From an uncultured Coriobacteriales bacterium (GTDB lineage Bacteria; Actinomycetota; Coriobacteriia; Coriobacteriales; UMGS124), in NCBI GenBank assembly GCA_934662525.1, contig CAKUKJ010000184.1:1-5583 (forward strand): a DNA stretch of 5,583 nucleotides, written 5' to 3'. The notes beneath the pieces are model-generated. The model saw only the letters and a list, made by a program, of their open reading frames with translations, did no database searches and had not been told where the DNA came from. The position numbers and the translations under genes are program-made. Positions 1-5,583 of this stretch are shown here, piece after piece; the first letter of the stretch is position 1; each line of letters opens with the position of its first letter.

Positions 1-841
1 TCATAGCGCAGGCCATCGGAACCGGTGAAGATGACCGTGTCGGACTTGACGTCCTTCTTCTTGAGCTCGCCACGCCCCACCATGGCGAGCTTCTCGGCGT
101 GGATGCGCTCGAGAAGCTCGCTCGCCGGCTCGTCGGCGGGGTCGCGCTCGGTGAGCTCGCCGCGTATGGCGAGGTCTAGGACCTTGGACCTGAGCTTGGC
201 GAGGAGGTCGTCGAGGTCGGCCTGGTCGCGCTCGATTCCGTCAACGAGCGCGAGGTATTTGTCGAGGGCGGCCACGATGCGGCGCTGCTCGGCCAGGGGC
301 GGGACGGGGACGAGAAAGGAAGAGAAGGTTTCAGCGCTTAAGCCGCCACGTCCAGAGCCGAGCTGTTTGTTAAGTATCAGTTCTTGGGTTATAGATGAAG
401 TGATAAAAGCATGAACGAAGTGGCGCAGGTTTGATTCAGTCAGCCTGATTATCATCACATGCTGGTTAACATTCGCCTCTGGAAAGTCCATTGGGACTAT
501 TGCGCATCGGCCAATTGAACCGCCTGTTATGTTTAATAGTAAATCTGCTCCGCAAACAATGCTTCCGGCTTTCGACTTGTTAGTTGCTTCATCGATATAG
601 ACGACATCTCCCAATCGAAGACCGTCGTCATAAACGTTTTGTGACCTAATGAAAGGGATACCCGATTCAACATAAACACGCTGCCCGCCGCGAGGGGTGC
701 TCCCTGATCCGAGCTTAGTAACGAGAGCTCTAACACGGCTCCAACTCCACCCTTCAGGCAACGCAAACGGCACCTCATCGACGATGCACTTCGCCTCGCC
801 CTTGTCATCCGCTCGCTTCTCATAGGGCAGCCCATCGGAAC
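1..841 (-). pseudogene. hsdS: Type I restriction specificity subunit (HsdS), 5'-truncated fragment, continues past left edge
   Basis: HsdS is the DNA-recognition subunit of type I restriction-modification complexes; each of its two target-recognition domains reads half of a bipartite site. The minus-strand frame whose last complete codon is 3-5 is open through 841. Its order is: entry motif SDGLPYEKR, then VPFALPEGWSW (about 740-775), a variable AT-richer domain (about 320-740), the conserved PPLAEQRRIVAALDKYL segment (about 255-312), a helical spacer ending in LAIRGELTERDPADEPASELLERI, and finally a second entry motif FTGSDGLRYE at the left edge. A second recognition domain should therefore follow outside the window. 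The N-terminal helix that normally precedes the first entry motif is missing. Upstream of 841 the frame stays open but reads unrelated sequence without ATG, so no start is available; the first in-frame ATG lies inside the recognition domain. It may be a silent cassette for recombination with an expressed hsdS, or a remnant. The family call is firm; the pseudogene status is inferred. Confidence 0.85.
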
Positions 842-853
842 TGTTTGCTTTGT

Positions 854-905
854 GACGCCCGCTTAGATTTCTCGCATGGGAAATCGAGGCGGGCGTCTTT
901 CTTTT
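854..905 (+). terminator. Hairpin terminator at the hsdS/phage boundary
   Basis: A 9-bp perfect stem, GACGCCCGC (854-862) with GCGGGCGTC (889-897), encloses a 3x3 internal loop and a second 6-bp stem, GATTTC (866-871) with GAAATC (880-885), closed by an 8-nt loop. TTTCTTTT follows on the plus strand, so it fits an intrinsic terminator or attenuator for rightward transcription. Read leftward it has no U-tract. No rightward gene lies upstream in the window, so it was probably carried in with the phage segment, where it would separate earlier head genes from the scaffold gene. It would not stop transcription of the scaffold gene, which starts downstream at 936. Confidence 0.7.
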
Positions 906-935
906 GCGCGCCTCAAGACGCGAGAGGTGGTTCGT

Positions 936-1442
936 ATGGACGGTGAAGTCGATGGCTCGCAAGCGCAGGGCCAAGGGCAGCAGAGACAGCAAGGCAACCA
1001 GGCGGTCGGCGACGACCAGCAGGAGCAGCAAGAAGCGTTGCAAGTAGGCGCGGCTCCCACCGACGAGGAGATCCGCGCGGCGCTGGCCGAGCGCGACCAG
1101 AGGATTGCCGAGCTGGAGGCGCAGGTGGCCGAGGCGTCGAAGACCGTCGAGTCGGCCGAGGCGCTCGCGAAGCAAATCGAAGAATTGAAGGCATCCGCCG
1201 ACGAGGAGCGCGTGGGCTTCGAGCTGAGGCTCGCCGGCGCCCGAAACGTGACGGCGGCACGTGCCCTTCTCGCCGAGCACGGCGGCGACGTGGCCAGGCT
1301 CAAGGAGGCCGAGCCGTGGCTGTTCTCGGGCGCCGAGCCCCGGGGCGGCGCGACCGGCCTCGAGCCCGCCGGCGCCGCGAAGGCCGACGACAAAGAGATG
1401 AGGCGCTGGCGCGAGATTGCCGGCCTGGAGGACGAGGAGTAG
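936..1442 (+). CDS. Putative phage scaffold-like head assembly protein
   Basis: This 168-residue acidic protein lies immediately upstream of a phage major capsid gene, the usual place for a scaffolding protein that guides procapsid assembly. The N-terminus is Gln/Gly-rich and probably disordered (residues 8-36). Residues 43-92 are rich in Glu, Ala, Leu and Arg with heptad-like spacing (EIRAALAERDQRIAELEAQV), which suggests a coiled coil. A C-terminal segment, about 95-130, runs from FELRLAGARNV to EAEPWLF, and the protein ends in a charged tail. I chose ATG 936 because GAGAGGTGG (922-930) is correctly placed before it; an in-frame ATG at 876 lies inside the terminator hairpin and is rejected. 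The stop lies 3 nt before the next start, and its last codons carry the GAGGAG ribosome binding site of the capsid gene, so the two are coupled. The function rests on position and low-complexity helical character rather than a diagnostic motif. Confidence 0.7.
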   Translation: MDGEVDGSQAQGQGQQRQQGNQAVGDDQQEQQEALQVGAAPTDEEIRAALAERDQRIAELEAQVAEASKTVESAEALAKQIEELKASADEERVGFELRLAGARNVTAARALLAEHGGDVARLKEAEPWLFSGAEPRGGATGLEPAGAAKADDKEMRRWREIAGLEDEE

Positions 1443-1445
1443 CCC

Positions 1446-1871
1446 ATGGAGAACAAGATTGCATCCGCGAAGAACTACACGACCATCCTGGACGCCGTCT
1501 ACCAGCGCGAGGCGGTGTCGAACGTGCTGAACTCTCCCGCCCGCCTCATGCGCGCGGGCAAGAACGCCAAGGAGATCATGATTCCGAAGATCTCGGTGAC
1601 GGGACTTGGCGACTACACGAGAAACGTCGGCTACAAGACCGGCTCCATCGACTTCTCCTACGAGACGAAGGCGTTCGGCTACGACCGCGGCATCAAGCTG
1701 CTCGCCGACGTGATGGACGTCGAGGAGGCCGGCGTCATGGATTGCTTCGTGCAGGCGGGCGCGGAGCTCCAGCGCACGCAGGTGGCCCCGGAGGCGGACG
1801 CCTACACGGAAGCACGGGCGTGGTTCTCTACACTCACGACACCCTACTCCTCCATGCGCGAAGCCAGGTAG
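1446..1871 (+). pseudogene. Phage major capsid protein, 3'-truncated
   Basis: The first ~120 residues resemble the N-terminal part of a family of phage major capsid proteins that is normally around 290-300 residues long. Visible family-like stretches are AKNYTTILDAVYQ (8-20), the RAGKNAKEIMIPKISVTGLGDYTRNVGY region (36-63), FGYDRGIKLLADVMDVEEAGV (77-97) and ELQRTQVAPEADAY (107-120). After about residue 120 (near 1805) the resemblance ends. The frame runs through 20 unrelated codons to a stop at 1871, the last part antisense to the end of the convergent ATPase gene. More than half of the shell protein is therefore missing and no capsid could be built from it. GAGGAG at 1434-1439, inside the preceding gene, serves as ribosome binding site, so the fragment could still be translated. 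Most likely it is a deletion remnant of a prophage; a domesticated interfering fragment is possible but unsupported. Confidence 0.8.
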
Positions 1872-2932
1872 TCCGCCATAAACGGGACGGTGAACTGCAC
1901 CAGGCCGCGGGCCGCGGGCTCAATGGCACCGGCGGCAATAAGTTTTGCGCGGATGGAACTTGTGCTGGAAAGCGGCTTGCCCATGCGCTGGGCCACATCA
2001 GCCGTGCGAGAAGGCCCATCGCCATCGGATGCCATCGCCTCCATATATTGGCGGGCCTCGCTCGAAAGGCGGCGCACAATCGGCTCAAGCACAATGGAAT
2101 CGAAACGGCGGCGAGCTTCCCTGATTCCGAATTCGACCTCATCAGCCGTGACTCGCCCTTCGGCGCCAAACTTCCTGTACGTCTCCTGCCAGGAATGGTA
2201 TCCCACAAGCTGCACCATGAAGGGGTGCCCCTTGGTCGCGCACGCCATTTTCTCAGCCACATCGGAGGCAATGACGAGACCAGAGGCCGTGATTGTCTCC
2301 TCATACGACCGTTCGACTTCCTCGATGTCGACAAGGCCGAGCTCTACAGGCTCGGCACGGCGCAAGAAAGTCAGTGACTGCCCATTGATAATCTCATCGA
2401 CCATCGCAGGAAGCCCGGCAAACACAAACGCTATGTCCGCGTCCTCGCGAATCATGTGTTGGATGGCGACAGCCAAAGCACGTGTTTCTTCCAAAGACGC
2501 ATCCTGAACTTCGTCAAGCGTGATGAGGAGACCGCCTTTGGTGGATTCCAGTTCATGGGCCATGGCCTCGCGCAATGAAAGCGATGCGCGTTCGACTTCG
2601 ACGCCGCCCAGACTAAATCCAAGGACAGATGGCTCGGCCTTGAAACCTTTCACCCTGGTTCGAGGGGTCAGTTCATCGAGGATGCGCGCACAAAACCCGG
2701 CGCTTGCCGTCTCGTCGATTACCGTCCATCCACGTTCAGCAGCAATACGACCGAACTCGTTGAGCAAAACGGTCTTGCCCATGCCGCGCATGCCCGAAAC
2801 CCTTGCCAGGCGACCAGGGGCGCCCGGTCCGTTGTCGAGGGACTCAACGAACCCGTTGATTGCCATATCTCGGCCGATAAGCATGGGCGGGTTCTTGCCC
2901 GCAGTAGGCTTGAACGGATTTGGGATGATCAT
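1844..2932 (-). CDS. P-loop ATPase, archaeal-type/STAND-like, with C-terminal winged-helix-like region
   Basis: This intact 362-residue soluble protein has a single P-loop NTPase core. Walker A is GMRGMGKT (47-54), Walker B is GLLITLDEVQD (134-144), and a sensor-1-like strand IAFVFAGLP spans 167-175. Arginines 191-192 (FLRRAEPVELG) may act in trans or as sensor residues. KGHPFMVQLVGYHSW (234-248) carries the G-x-P signature seen in STAND and ORC-like ATPases. Residues about 285-345 (LSSEARQYMEAM, then TADVAQRMGK and LIAAGAIE) look like a winged helix-turn-helix, suggesting nucleotide-controlled DNA binding. There is no signal peptide or membrane segment. ATG 2932 is preceded by GGGAGG at 5-nt spacing. 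Upstream lie two direct-repeat arrays that could be its operator. Its base composition appears less GC-rich than slyD or nagZ, and it abuts phage and restriction fragments, so acquisition by transfer is plausible. Such ATPases are often of unknown function; some act in defence or signalling. The specific role is unknown. Confidence 0.8.
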   Translation of the reverse strand: MIIPNPFKPTAGKNPPMLIGRDMAINGFVESLDNGPGAPGRLARVSGMRGMGKTVLLNEFGRIAAERGWTVIDETASAGFCARILDELTPRTRVKGFKAEPSVLGFSLGGVEVERASLSLREAMAHELESTKGGLLITLDEVQDASLEETRALAVAIQHMIREDADIAFVFAGLPAMVDEIINGQSLTFLRRAEPVELGLVDIEEVERSYEETITASGLVIASDVAEKMACATKGHPFMVQLVGYHSWQETYRKFGAEGRVTADEVEFGIREARRRFDSIVLEPIVRRLSSEARQYMEAMASDGDGPSRTADVAQRMGKPLSSTSSIRAKLIAAGAIEPAARGLVQFTVPFMADYLASRMEE

Positions 2933-2937
2933 TTGAG

Positions 2938-2943
2938 CCTCCC
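2938..2943 (-). promoter_or_regulatory. Ribosome binding site of the ATPase gene
   Basis: Read on the minus strand this is GGGAGG, followed by CTCAA and the ATG at 2932-2930. The 5-nt spacing supports that start codon. Confidence 0.75.
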
Positions 2944-2948
2944 GATAT

Positions 2949-2984
2949 TTGACGACAAGTTTGACTGATTGCTTGACCGGCTAA
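2949..2984. repeat. Three direct 12-bp units beginning TTGAC
   Basis: TTGACGACAAGT (2949-2960), TTGACTGATTGC (2961-2972) and TTGACCGGCTAA (2973-2984) are adjacent units sharing an invariant TTGAC at exact 12-bp intervals. They lie in the leader of the ATPase gene, just upstream of its ribosome binding site. On the ATPase strand the conserved word is GTCAA. TTGAC resembles a -35 element, but I see no convincing -10 box at 16-18 bp from any copy, so a protein-binding site is a reasonable alternative. The unit is short and chance cannot be excluded. Confidence 0.5.
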
Positions 2985-3010
2985 ATCAAATCTATGGTAT
3001 CCAAAACCAT

Positions 3011-3086
3011 CTTGTTTTATCTCGCTTTATCTCACTCTATCTCGTTATATCTCACTTTATCCCAAATTATCCCACTTTATCTCACC
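3011..3086. repeat. 10-bp phased direct-repeat array, about 7.6 units, consensus CTCACTTTAT
   Basis: Seven complete 10-bp units plus a partial eighth run without gaps: cttgttttat, ctcgctttat, ctcactctat, ctcgttatat, ctcactttat, cccaaattat, cccactttat, ctcacc. The terminal TAT (or AT) and the leading CTC/CCC are nearly constant. Units alternate in the fourth and following bases, so a 20-bp dimeric period is also visible. A 10-bp period places each copy on about the same face of the DNA helix, as expected for cooperative binding by a regulator. The array lies between the divergent ATPase and slyD genes, centred about 115 bp upstream of the ATPase start and about 130 bp upstream of slyD. It is AT-rich in a GC-rich setting. 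It could control either gene, the ATPase being the likelier partner. Confidence 0.8.
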
Positions 3087-3136
3087 GCCCGGCAAAGCCC
3101 GGTCGTGCTCGGCCGTACAGGGCACCCAAGTAGGGG

Positions 3137-3142
3137 TATCAT
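3137..3142 (+). promoter_or_regulatory. Possible -10 box for slyD
   Basis: TATCAT lies 38 bp before the slyD start codon and matches five of six positions of the TATAAT consensus. No good -35 hexamer is seen at the usual distance (3114-3119 reads CGTACA), so this is a weak call. Confidence 0.3.
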
Positions 3143-3180
3143 GCTCGACGGCACAGTCAACGGCAACAGGGAGGGTTCCC

Positions 3181-3705
3181 ATGAGCAACGCAGGCAAGAA
3201 GGTCAAGGTCCATTACGTCGGCACGCTCGACGACGGCGAGGTGTTCGACAGCTCGCGCGAGCGCGACAAGCCCATCGAGTTCACGTGCATGGCCGGGCAG
3301 ATGATTCCCGGCTTTGACCGCGCTGTGGAGAACATGCAGGTAGGCGACGTCATCGACGTGCACATTGAGCCTCAGGACGCCTACGGCATGTCCGACCCGA
3401 AGAAAGTGCTCAAGGTCAAGTACGGCGAGCACCTCTACTTCTACGACGAGGCCGGCAAGCCCATCATGATGACCATCAAGACCGCCCAGCACGGCAAGGC
3501 CACCTTCGTGGGCATGAAGGACAAGAGCCTGCCCCCCATCGAGGTGAAGGTCGGCGAGACGCACACCATCATCGCCCGCAAGATGGGCAAGCAGTCGCTC
3601 AAGGTGGTCTCTGCGAAAAACGACATCGTGGAGTTCGACACGAACCACCGCCTCGCCGGCAAGCCGCTCAACTTCAACATCGAGCTGCTCGAGGTGGAGG
3701 ACTAG
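3181..3705 (+). CDS. slyD: FKBP-type peptidyl-prolyl cis-trans isomerase, SlyD-like
   Basis: This enzyme isomerises peptide bonds before proline and acts as a folding chaperone in the cytoplasm. The FKBP part is split around an insert (IF, chaperone) domain. The first portion holds VHYVGTLDDGEVFDSS (10-25), GQMIPGFDRAV (39-49), MQVGD (52-56) and PQDAYG (64-69). The closing strand is DTNHRLAGKPLNFNIELLEVED (153-174), typical of SlyD. DAYG and the NH-LAG motif are about 83 residues apart here, against roughly 50 in E. coli SlyD, so the insert is about 30 residues longer. The His/Cys-rich metal-binding tail of E. coli SlyD is absent; the protein stops right after the last FKBP strand. There is no signal peptide. 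GGGAGGG (3169-3175) sits 5 nt before ATG 3181. It appears to be monocistronic, convergent with the hexosaminidase gene and divergent from the ATPase gene. The family is clear; orthology to slyD itself rather than a related FKBP is likely. Confidence 0.9.
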   Translation: MSNAGKKVKVHYVGTLDDGEVFDSSRERDKPIEFTCMAGQMIPGFDRAVENMQVGDVIDVHIEPQDAYGMSDPKKVLKVKYGEHLYFYDEAGKPIMMTIKTAQHGKATFVGMKDKSLPPIEVKVGETHTIIARKMGKQSLKVVSAKNDIVEFDTNHRLAGKPLNFNIELLEVED

Positions 3706-3741
3706 CCGGGGACTGTTCTCGCGTGGGGCACAGAAGGGACG

Positions 3742-3780
3742 CGTGAGCGGGGACGGGCCTAAGGGGTGCCCCCGCTCACG
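3742..3780. terminator. 11-bp perfect hairpin between convergent slyD and nagZ
   Basis: CGTGAGCGGGG (3742-3752) pairs perfectly with CCCCGCTCACG (3770-3780) around a 17-nt loop. It sits in the 101-bp gap between two converging genes, the usual place for a bidirectional terminator. No T-tract follows on either strand, so it is not a classical intrinsic terminator; it may work with Rho, or stabilise 3' ends. A smaller stem, CGTCT/AGACG with a GCA loop (3784-3796), follows directly and lies next to the nagZ stop codon. Confidence 0.55.
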
Positions 3781-3806
3781 GTACGTCTGCAAGACGACCT
3801 CGTGCC

Positions 3807-5583
3807 TTACGCGCACTCCTCCCCTGCGCCAAAGGGGTACACGATTCGACCCGTGTCGATGAACGGCGTGCCGTCGGAGGATGTGGCAACGGCAAAGACG
3901 TCCACCGGAAGCTTGCCCGTGATGGCATGGCCACCGAAAATGGCCTCCACGCCCGCCGGGATGTTCGGACCGAACGCGTTGCTTGGCGCGAGGGCCTCGG
4001 TAGGGTCCATCCCCTTGTTGCCGTACACGACAACGACCGGGCAATCCTGCGGGTAGAGGGCGACGTCGTAAGGCTTGGCGATAGACATGACCGCAACGGG
4101 CACGCCTGCGGCCTGGCCCGCTGCGACCACGCGCATGGGCACATATGCGCTGCCAAACGAGGGGACGGAGGCGCTCAGGCGCGCGGTCGAGTTGACCTCG
4201 GAGATGACGACGGCGAAGTCGTACTGGGGCACGAGGGTCTCCAGCCGCCGCGCCCCCGCCTCGACTGCATCCTCGCCCGCGTCGTCGCCGGCATAGCAAA
4301 CCGCCTCATAGGCGACATCTTCGGGAACATACCCCTCGGCAACCAGGCGGCGCATGGCAAACTCCATGCCAGGGCATTCGTTCTCGTAGGCGGCCACGAG
4401 AAGGACGCACTGCCCCTCGACCGGGCAAAACGGCAGCACCCCTGAGGCATGCAGCGCCGTCACGGCAAGGGCCGCCGCCTCGCGCTCGAACGCTCGGTTT
4501 TCCTCGCAGCCGACCTCGGCAAGCGCGGCGGCCAGGCGCTCGTCGTAGGAGGGCGCAGCCACACTGTCAGCCGCACTAGATGGGGTATTGCCTGCCGCAT
4601 CGGGTGAGGTGTTGCCCGCAACGAGCCCCTCGATTGCAGGCTCATCCTCACCTTTATCCTCCCCCGGCACCGCAGGCCCCAGAATCCCCCTGCGCAGCTT
4701 GAGTTCCAAGATGCGCGTCACCGACTCGTCGAGCCGGGCGTCGGTCAGCTCGGGGTCGGCCTCCAGGGCGTCGAGCAGGGCGTCGAGCGCGGCCACGTCG
4801 TCGAGGCAGCGCATCGTCACAGGCATGAGCGCGATGTCGGCCCCGGCGAGAAGGGCGCGGCGCACCGCGTCGGCCGGCGCGAAATTGGCGGCGATGGCGT
4901 CCATGTTGAGCGCGTCGGTCACCGCGACGCCCGTGAAGCCCAGCTCGTCGCGCAGGATGTCGGTCAAAAAGATGTGCGAGAGGGTCGCCGGCAGGCTGAT
5001 TTGGCCCATGGCAGGGTCGGTCGACGCCACGCTCTCAGTCTCCACCTGCGGGAACTGGATATGCGCGGTCATCACCATGTCCACGCCGGCCTCAAAGGCG
5101 GCGCGAAACGGCACGAACTCAAGGGCCTCGAGCTCCTCGCGGGTCTTGTCGATGCACGGCAGGCCCGTATGCGAGTCGGTCGCCGCGTCACCGTGCCCCG
5201 GGAAGTGCTTGACGGCGGCGGCCACGCCCTGCCCCTGGATGCCCGCAAGCTCGGCACACCCCAGCTCGGCCACGAGGTCGGCCCTATCGGAGAAGGACCG
5301 CAGGCCAATAACCGGGTTGTTCGGGTTGTTGTTGACGTCGACAACGGGGGCGAAGTCGACGTTGATGCCCAGCGCGGCCAGCTCGCGACCCATGACCTCG
5401 CCGCACCCGCGCGCGACCTCGGCGCTGCGCGTGGCACCCACGGCCATGTTGCCCGGCATCGCGCAGCCGCTGCCCAGCCGATAGACGATGCCACCCTCCT
5501 GGTCGATGCCGAGCAGCAGCGGAATCCCTCCCGCCGGAGTGCCGACCGAGTTGGACATGGCAGACTCCTGCAGGGCCCACGTG
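3807..5583 (-). CDS. nagZ: Beta-N-acetylhexosaminidase, glycoside hydrolase family 3 (NagZ/YbbD type), N-terminus beyond right edge
   Basis: The enzyme removes N-acetylglucosamine from peptidoglycan fragments during cell-wall recycling. Counting from the in-frame ATG at 5558, the catalytic barrel shows GIDQEGG (17-23), the loop KHFPGHGDAATDSH (117-130) carrying the NagZ His-Asp acid/base pair, and VTDALNMDAI (213-222), where Asp215 is the expected nucleophile. An acidic, Ser/Ala-rich linker (about 296-337) joins a second alpha/beta domain (about 355-575) with PYDVALYP and GKLPVDVF, as in the two-domain B. subtilis YbbD/NagZ. An AGGAG lies 6 nt before ATG 5558. However, the frame continues upstream as TWALQESA, which fits the family's pre-IDQEGG helix, and a start at 5558 would delete the first barrel strand and helix. 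I therefore treat the gene as running off the window. Any signal or lipoprotein peptide would be in the missing part, so its location is unknown. It converges on slyD. Confidence 0.9.
   Translation of the reverse strand, partial: TWALQESAMSNSVGTPAGGIPLLLGIDQEGGIVYRLGSGCAMPGNMAVGATRSAEVARGCGEVMGRELAALGINVDFAPVVDVNNNPNNPVIGLRSFSDRADLVAELGCAELAGIQGQGVAAAVKHFPGHGDAATDSHTGLPCIDKTREELEALEFVPFRAAFEAGVDMVMTAHIQFPQVETESVASTDPAMGQISLPATLSHIFLTDILRDELGFTGVAVTDALNMDAIAANFAPADAVRRALLAGADIALMPVTMRCLDDVAALDALLDALEADPELTDARLDESVTRILELKLRRGILGPAVPGEDKGEDEPAIEGLVAGNTSPDAAGNTPSSAADSVAAPSYDERLAAALAEVGCEENRAFEREAAALAVTALHASGVLPFCPVEGQCVLLVAAYENECPGMEFAMRRLVAEGYVPEDVAYEAVCYAGDDAGEDAVEAGARRLETLVPQYDFAVVISEVNSTARLSASVPSFGSAYVPMRVVAAGQAAGVPVAVMSIAKPYDVALYPQDCPVVVVYGNKGMDPTEALAPSNAFGPNIPAGVEAIFGGHAITGKLPVDVFAVATSSDGTPFIDTGRIVYPFGAGEECA

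Noticed and set aside
876..935. Upstream in-frame ATG extending the scaffold-like gene by 20 codons
   Set aside because: The ATG lies in the loop of the terminator hairpin and has no ribosome binding site, whereas ATG 936 has a clear one.
1316..2377. Long plus-strand frame across the capsid/ATPase junction
   Set aside because: It is Arg/Gly/His-rich out-of-frame read of two real genes on opposite strands, a common artefact in GC-rich DNA.
3011..3086. CRISPR array
   Set aside because: The units are 10 bp with no spacers, so this is a tandem array and not a repeat-spacer structure.
2994..3317. Plus-strand open frame spanning the 10-bp repeat array and the start of slyD
   Set aside because: Its N-terminal half is simply translated repeat, it lacks a ribosome binding site, and it overlaps the well-supported slyD start in another frame.
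4588..5484. Long plus-strand frame antisense to nagZ
   Set aside because: It is Ser/Ala-rich shadow of a gene whose catalytic motifs are intact on the other strand.
5556..5558. ATG with AGGAG upstream as the true start of nagZ
   Set aside because: The frame continues upstream with family-like sequence, and starting here would remove the first strand and helix of the catalytic barrel; it could only be an internal start.

Overview
The window looks like a high-GC Gram-positive chromosome, most plausibly a gut-type actinobacterium of the Coriobacteriia. This is inferred from GC-rich codon use, Shine-Dalgarno sites of the GGGAGG type, and the style of the hsdS, SlyD and two-domain GH3 proteins. 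No rRNA or other taxonomic marker is present. The right half (about 3.17 kb onward) is ordinary chromosome. The left half is a patchwork of broken or mobile pieces.

Layout, left to right. (1) 1-841, minus strand: a piece of a type I restriction specificity gene (hsdS). It carries one target-recognition domain and the following conserved helical spacer. It runs off the left edge and is cut off at its 5' end, with no usable start codon, exactly at a motif repeated in the two halves of such proteins. (2) About 842-1808, plus strand: a phage morphogenesis scrap. It holds a strong hairpin terminator, an apparently complete scaffold-like protein, and the first ~120 codons of a major capsid protein that then loses its family sequence. 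(3) 1844-2932, minus strand: an intact 362-residue P-loop ATPase of the archaeal-type/STAND-like class with a C-terminal winged-helix-like region. (4) 2933-3180: a divergent intergenic region with two direct-repeat arrays, three TTGAC units at 12-bp spacing and about 7.6 units of a 10-bp repeat (consensus CTCACTTTAT). (5) 3181-3705, plus strand: a SlyD-like FKBP prolyl isomerase with an unusually long insert domain. (6) 3706-3806: a convergent spacer with an 11-bp perfect hairpin. (7) 3807-5583, minus strand: a two-domain family-3 beta-N-acetylhexosaminidase (NagZ/YbbD type), whose N-terminus lies beyond the right edge.

The genes do not form one pathway. The left part reads as a recombination hot spot where restriction-modification, phage and ATPase cargo have been joined. 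SlyD (protein folding) and NagZ (peptidoglycan recycling) are the conserved flank. The signal most worth follow-up is the ATPase together with the helically phased repeat array upstream of it, which could be an autoregulated system. The scaffold plus truncated capsid pair is probably a decaying prophage piece, although its reading frames and ribosome binding sites are still intact.
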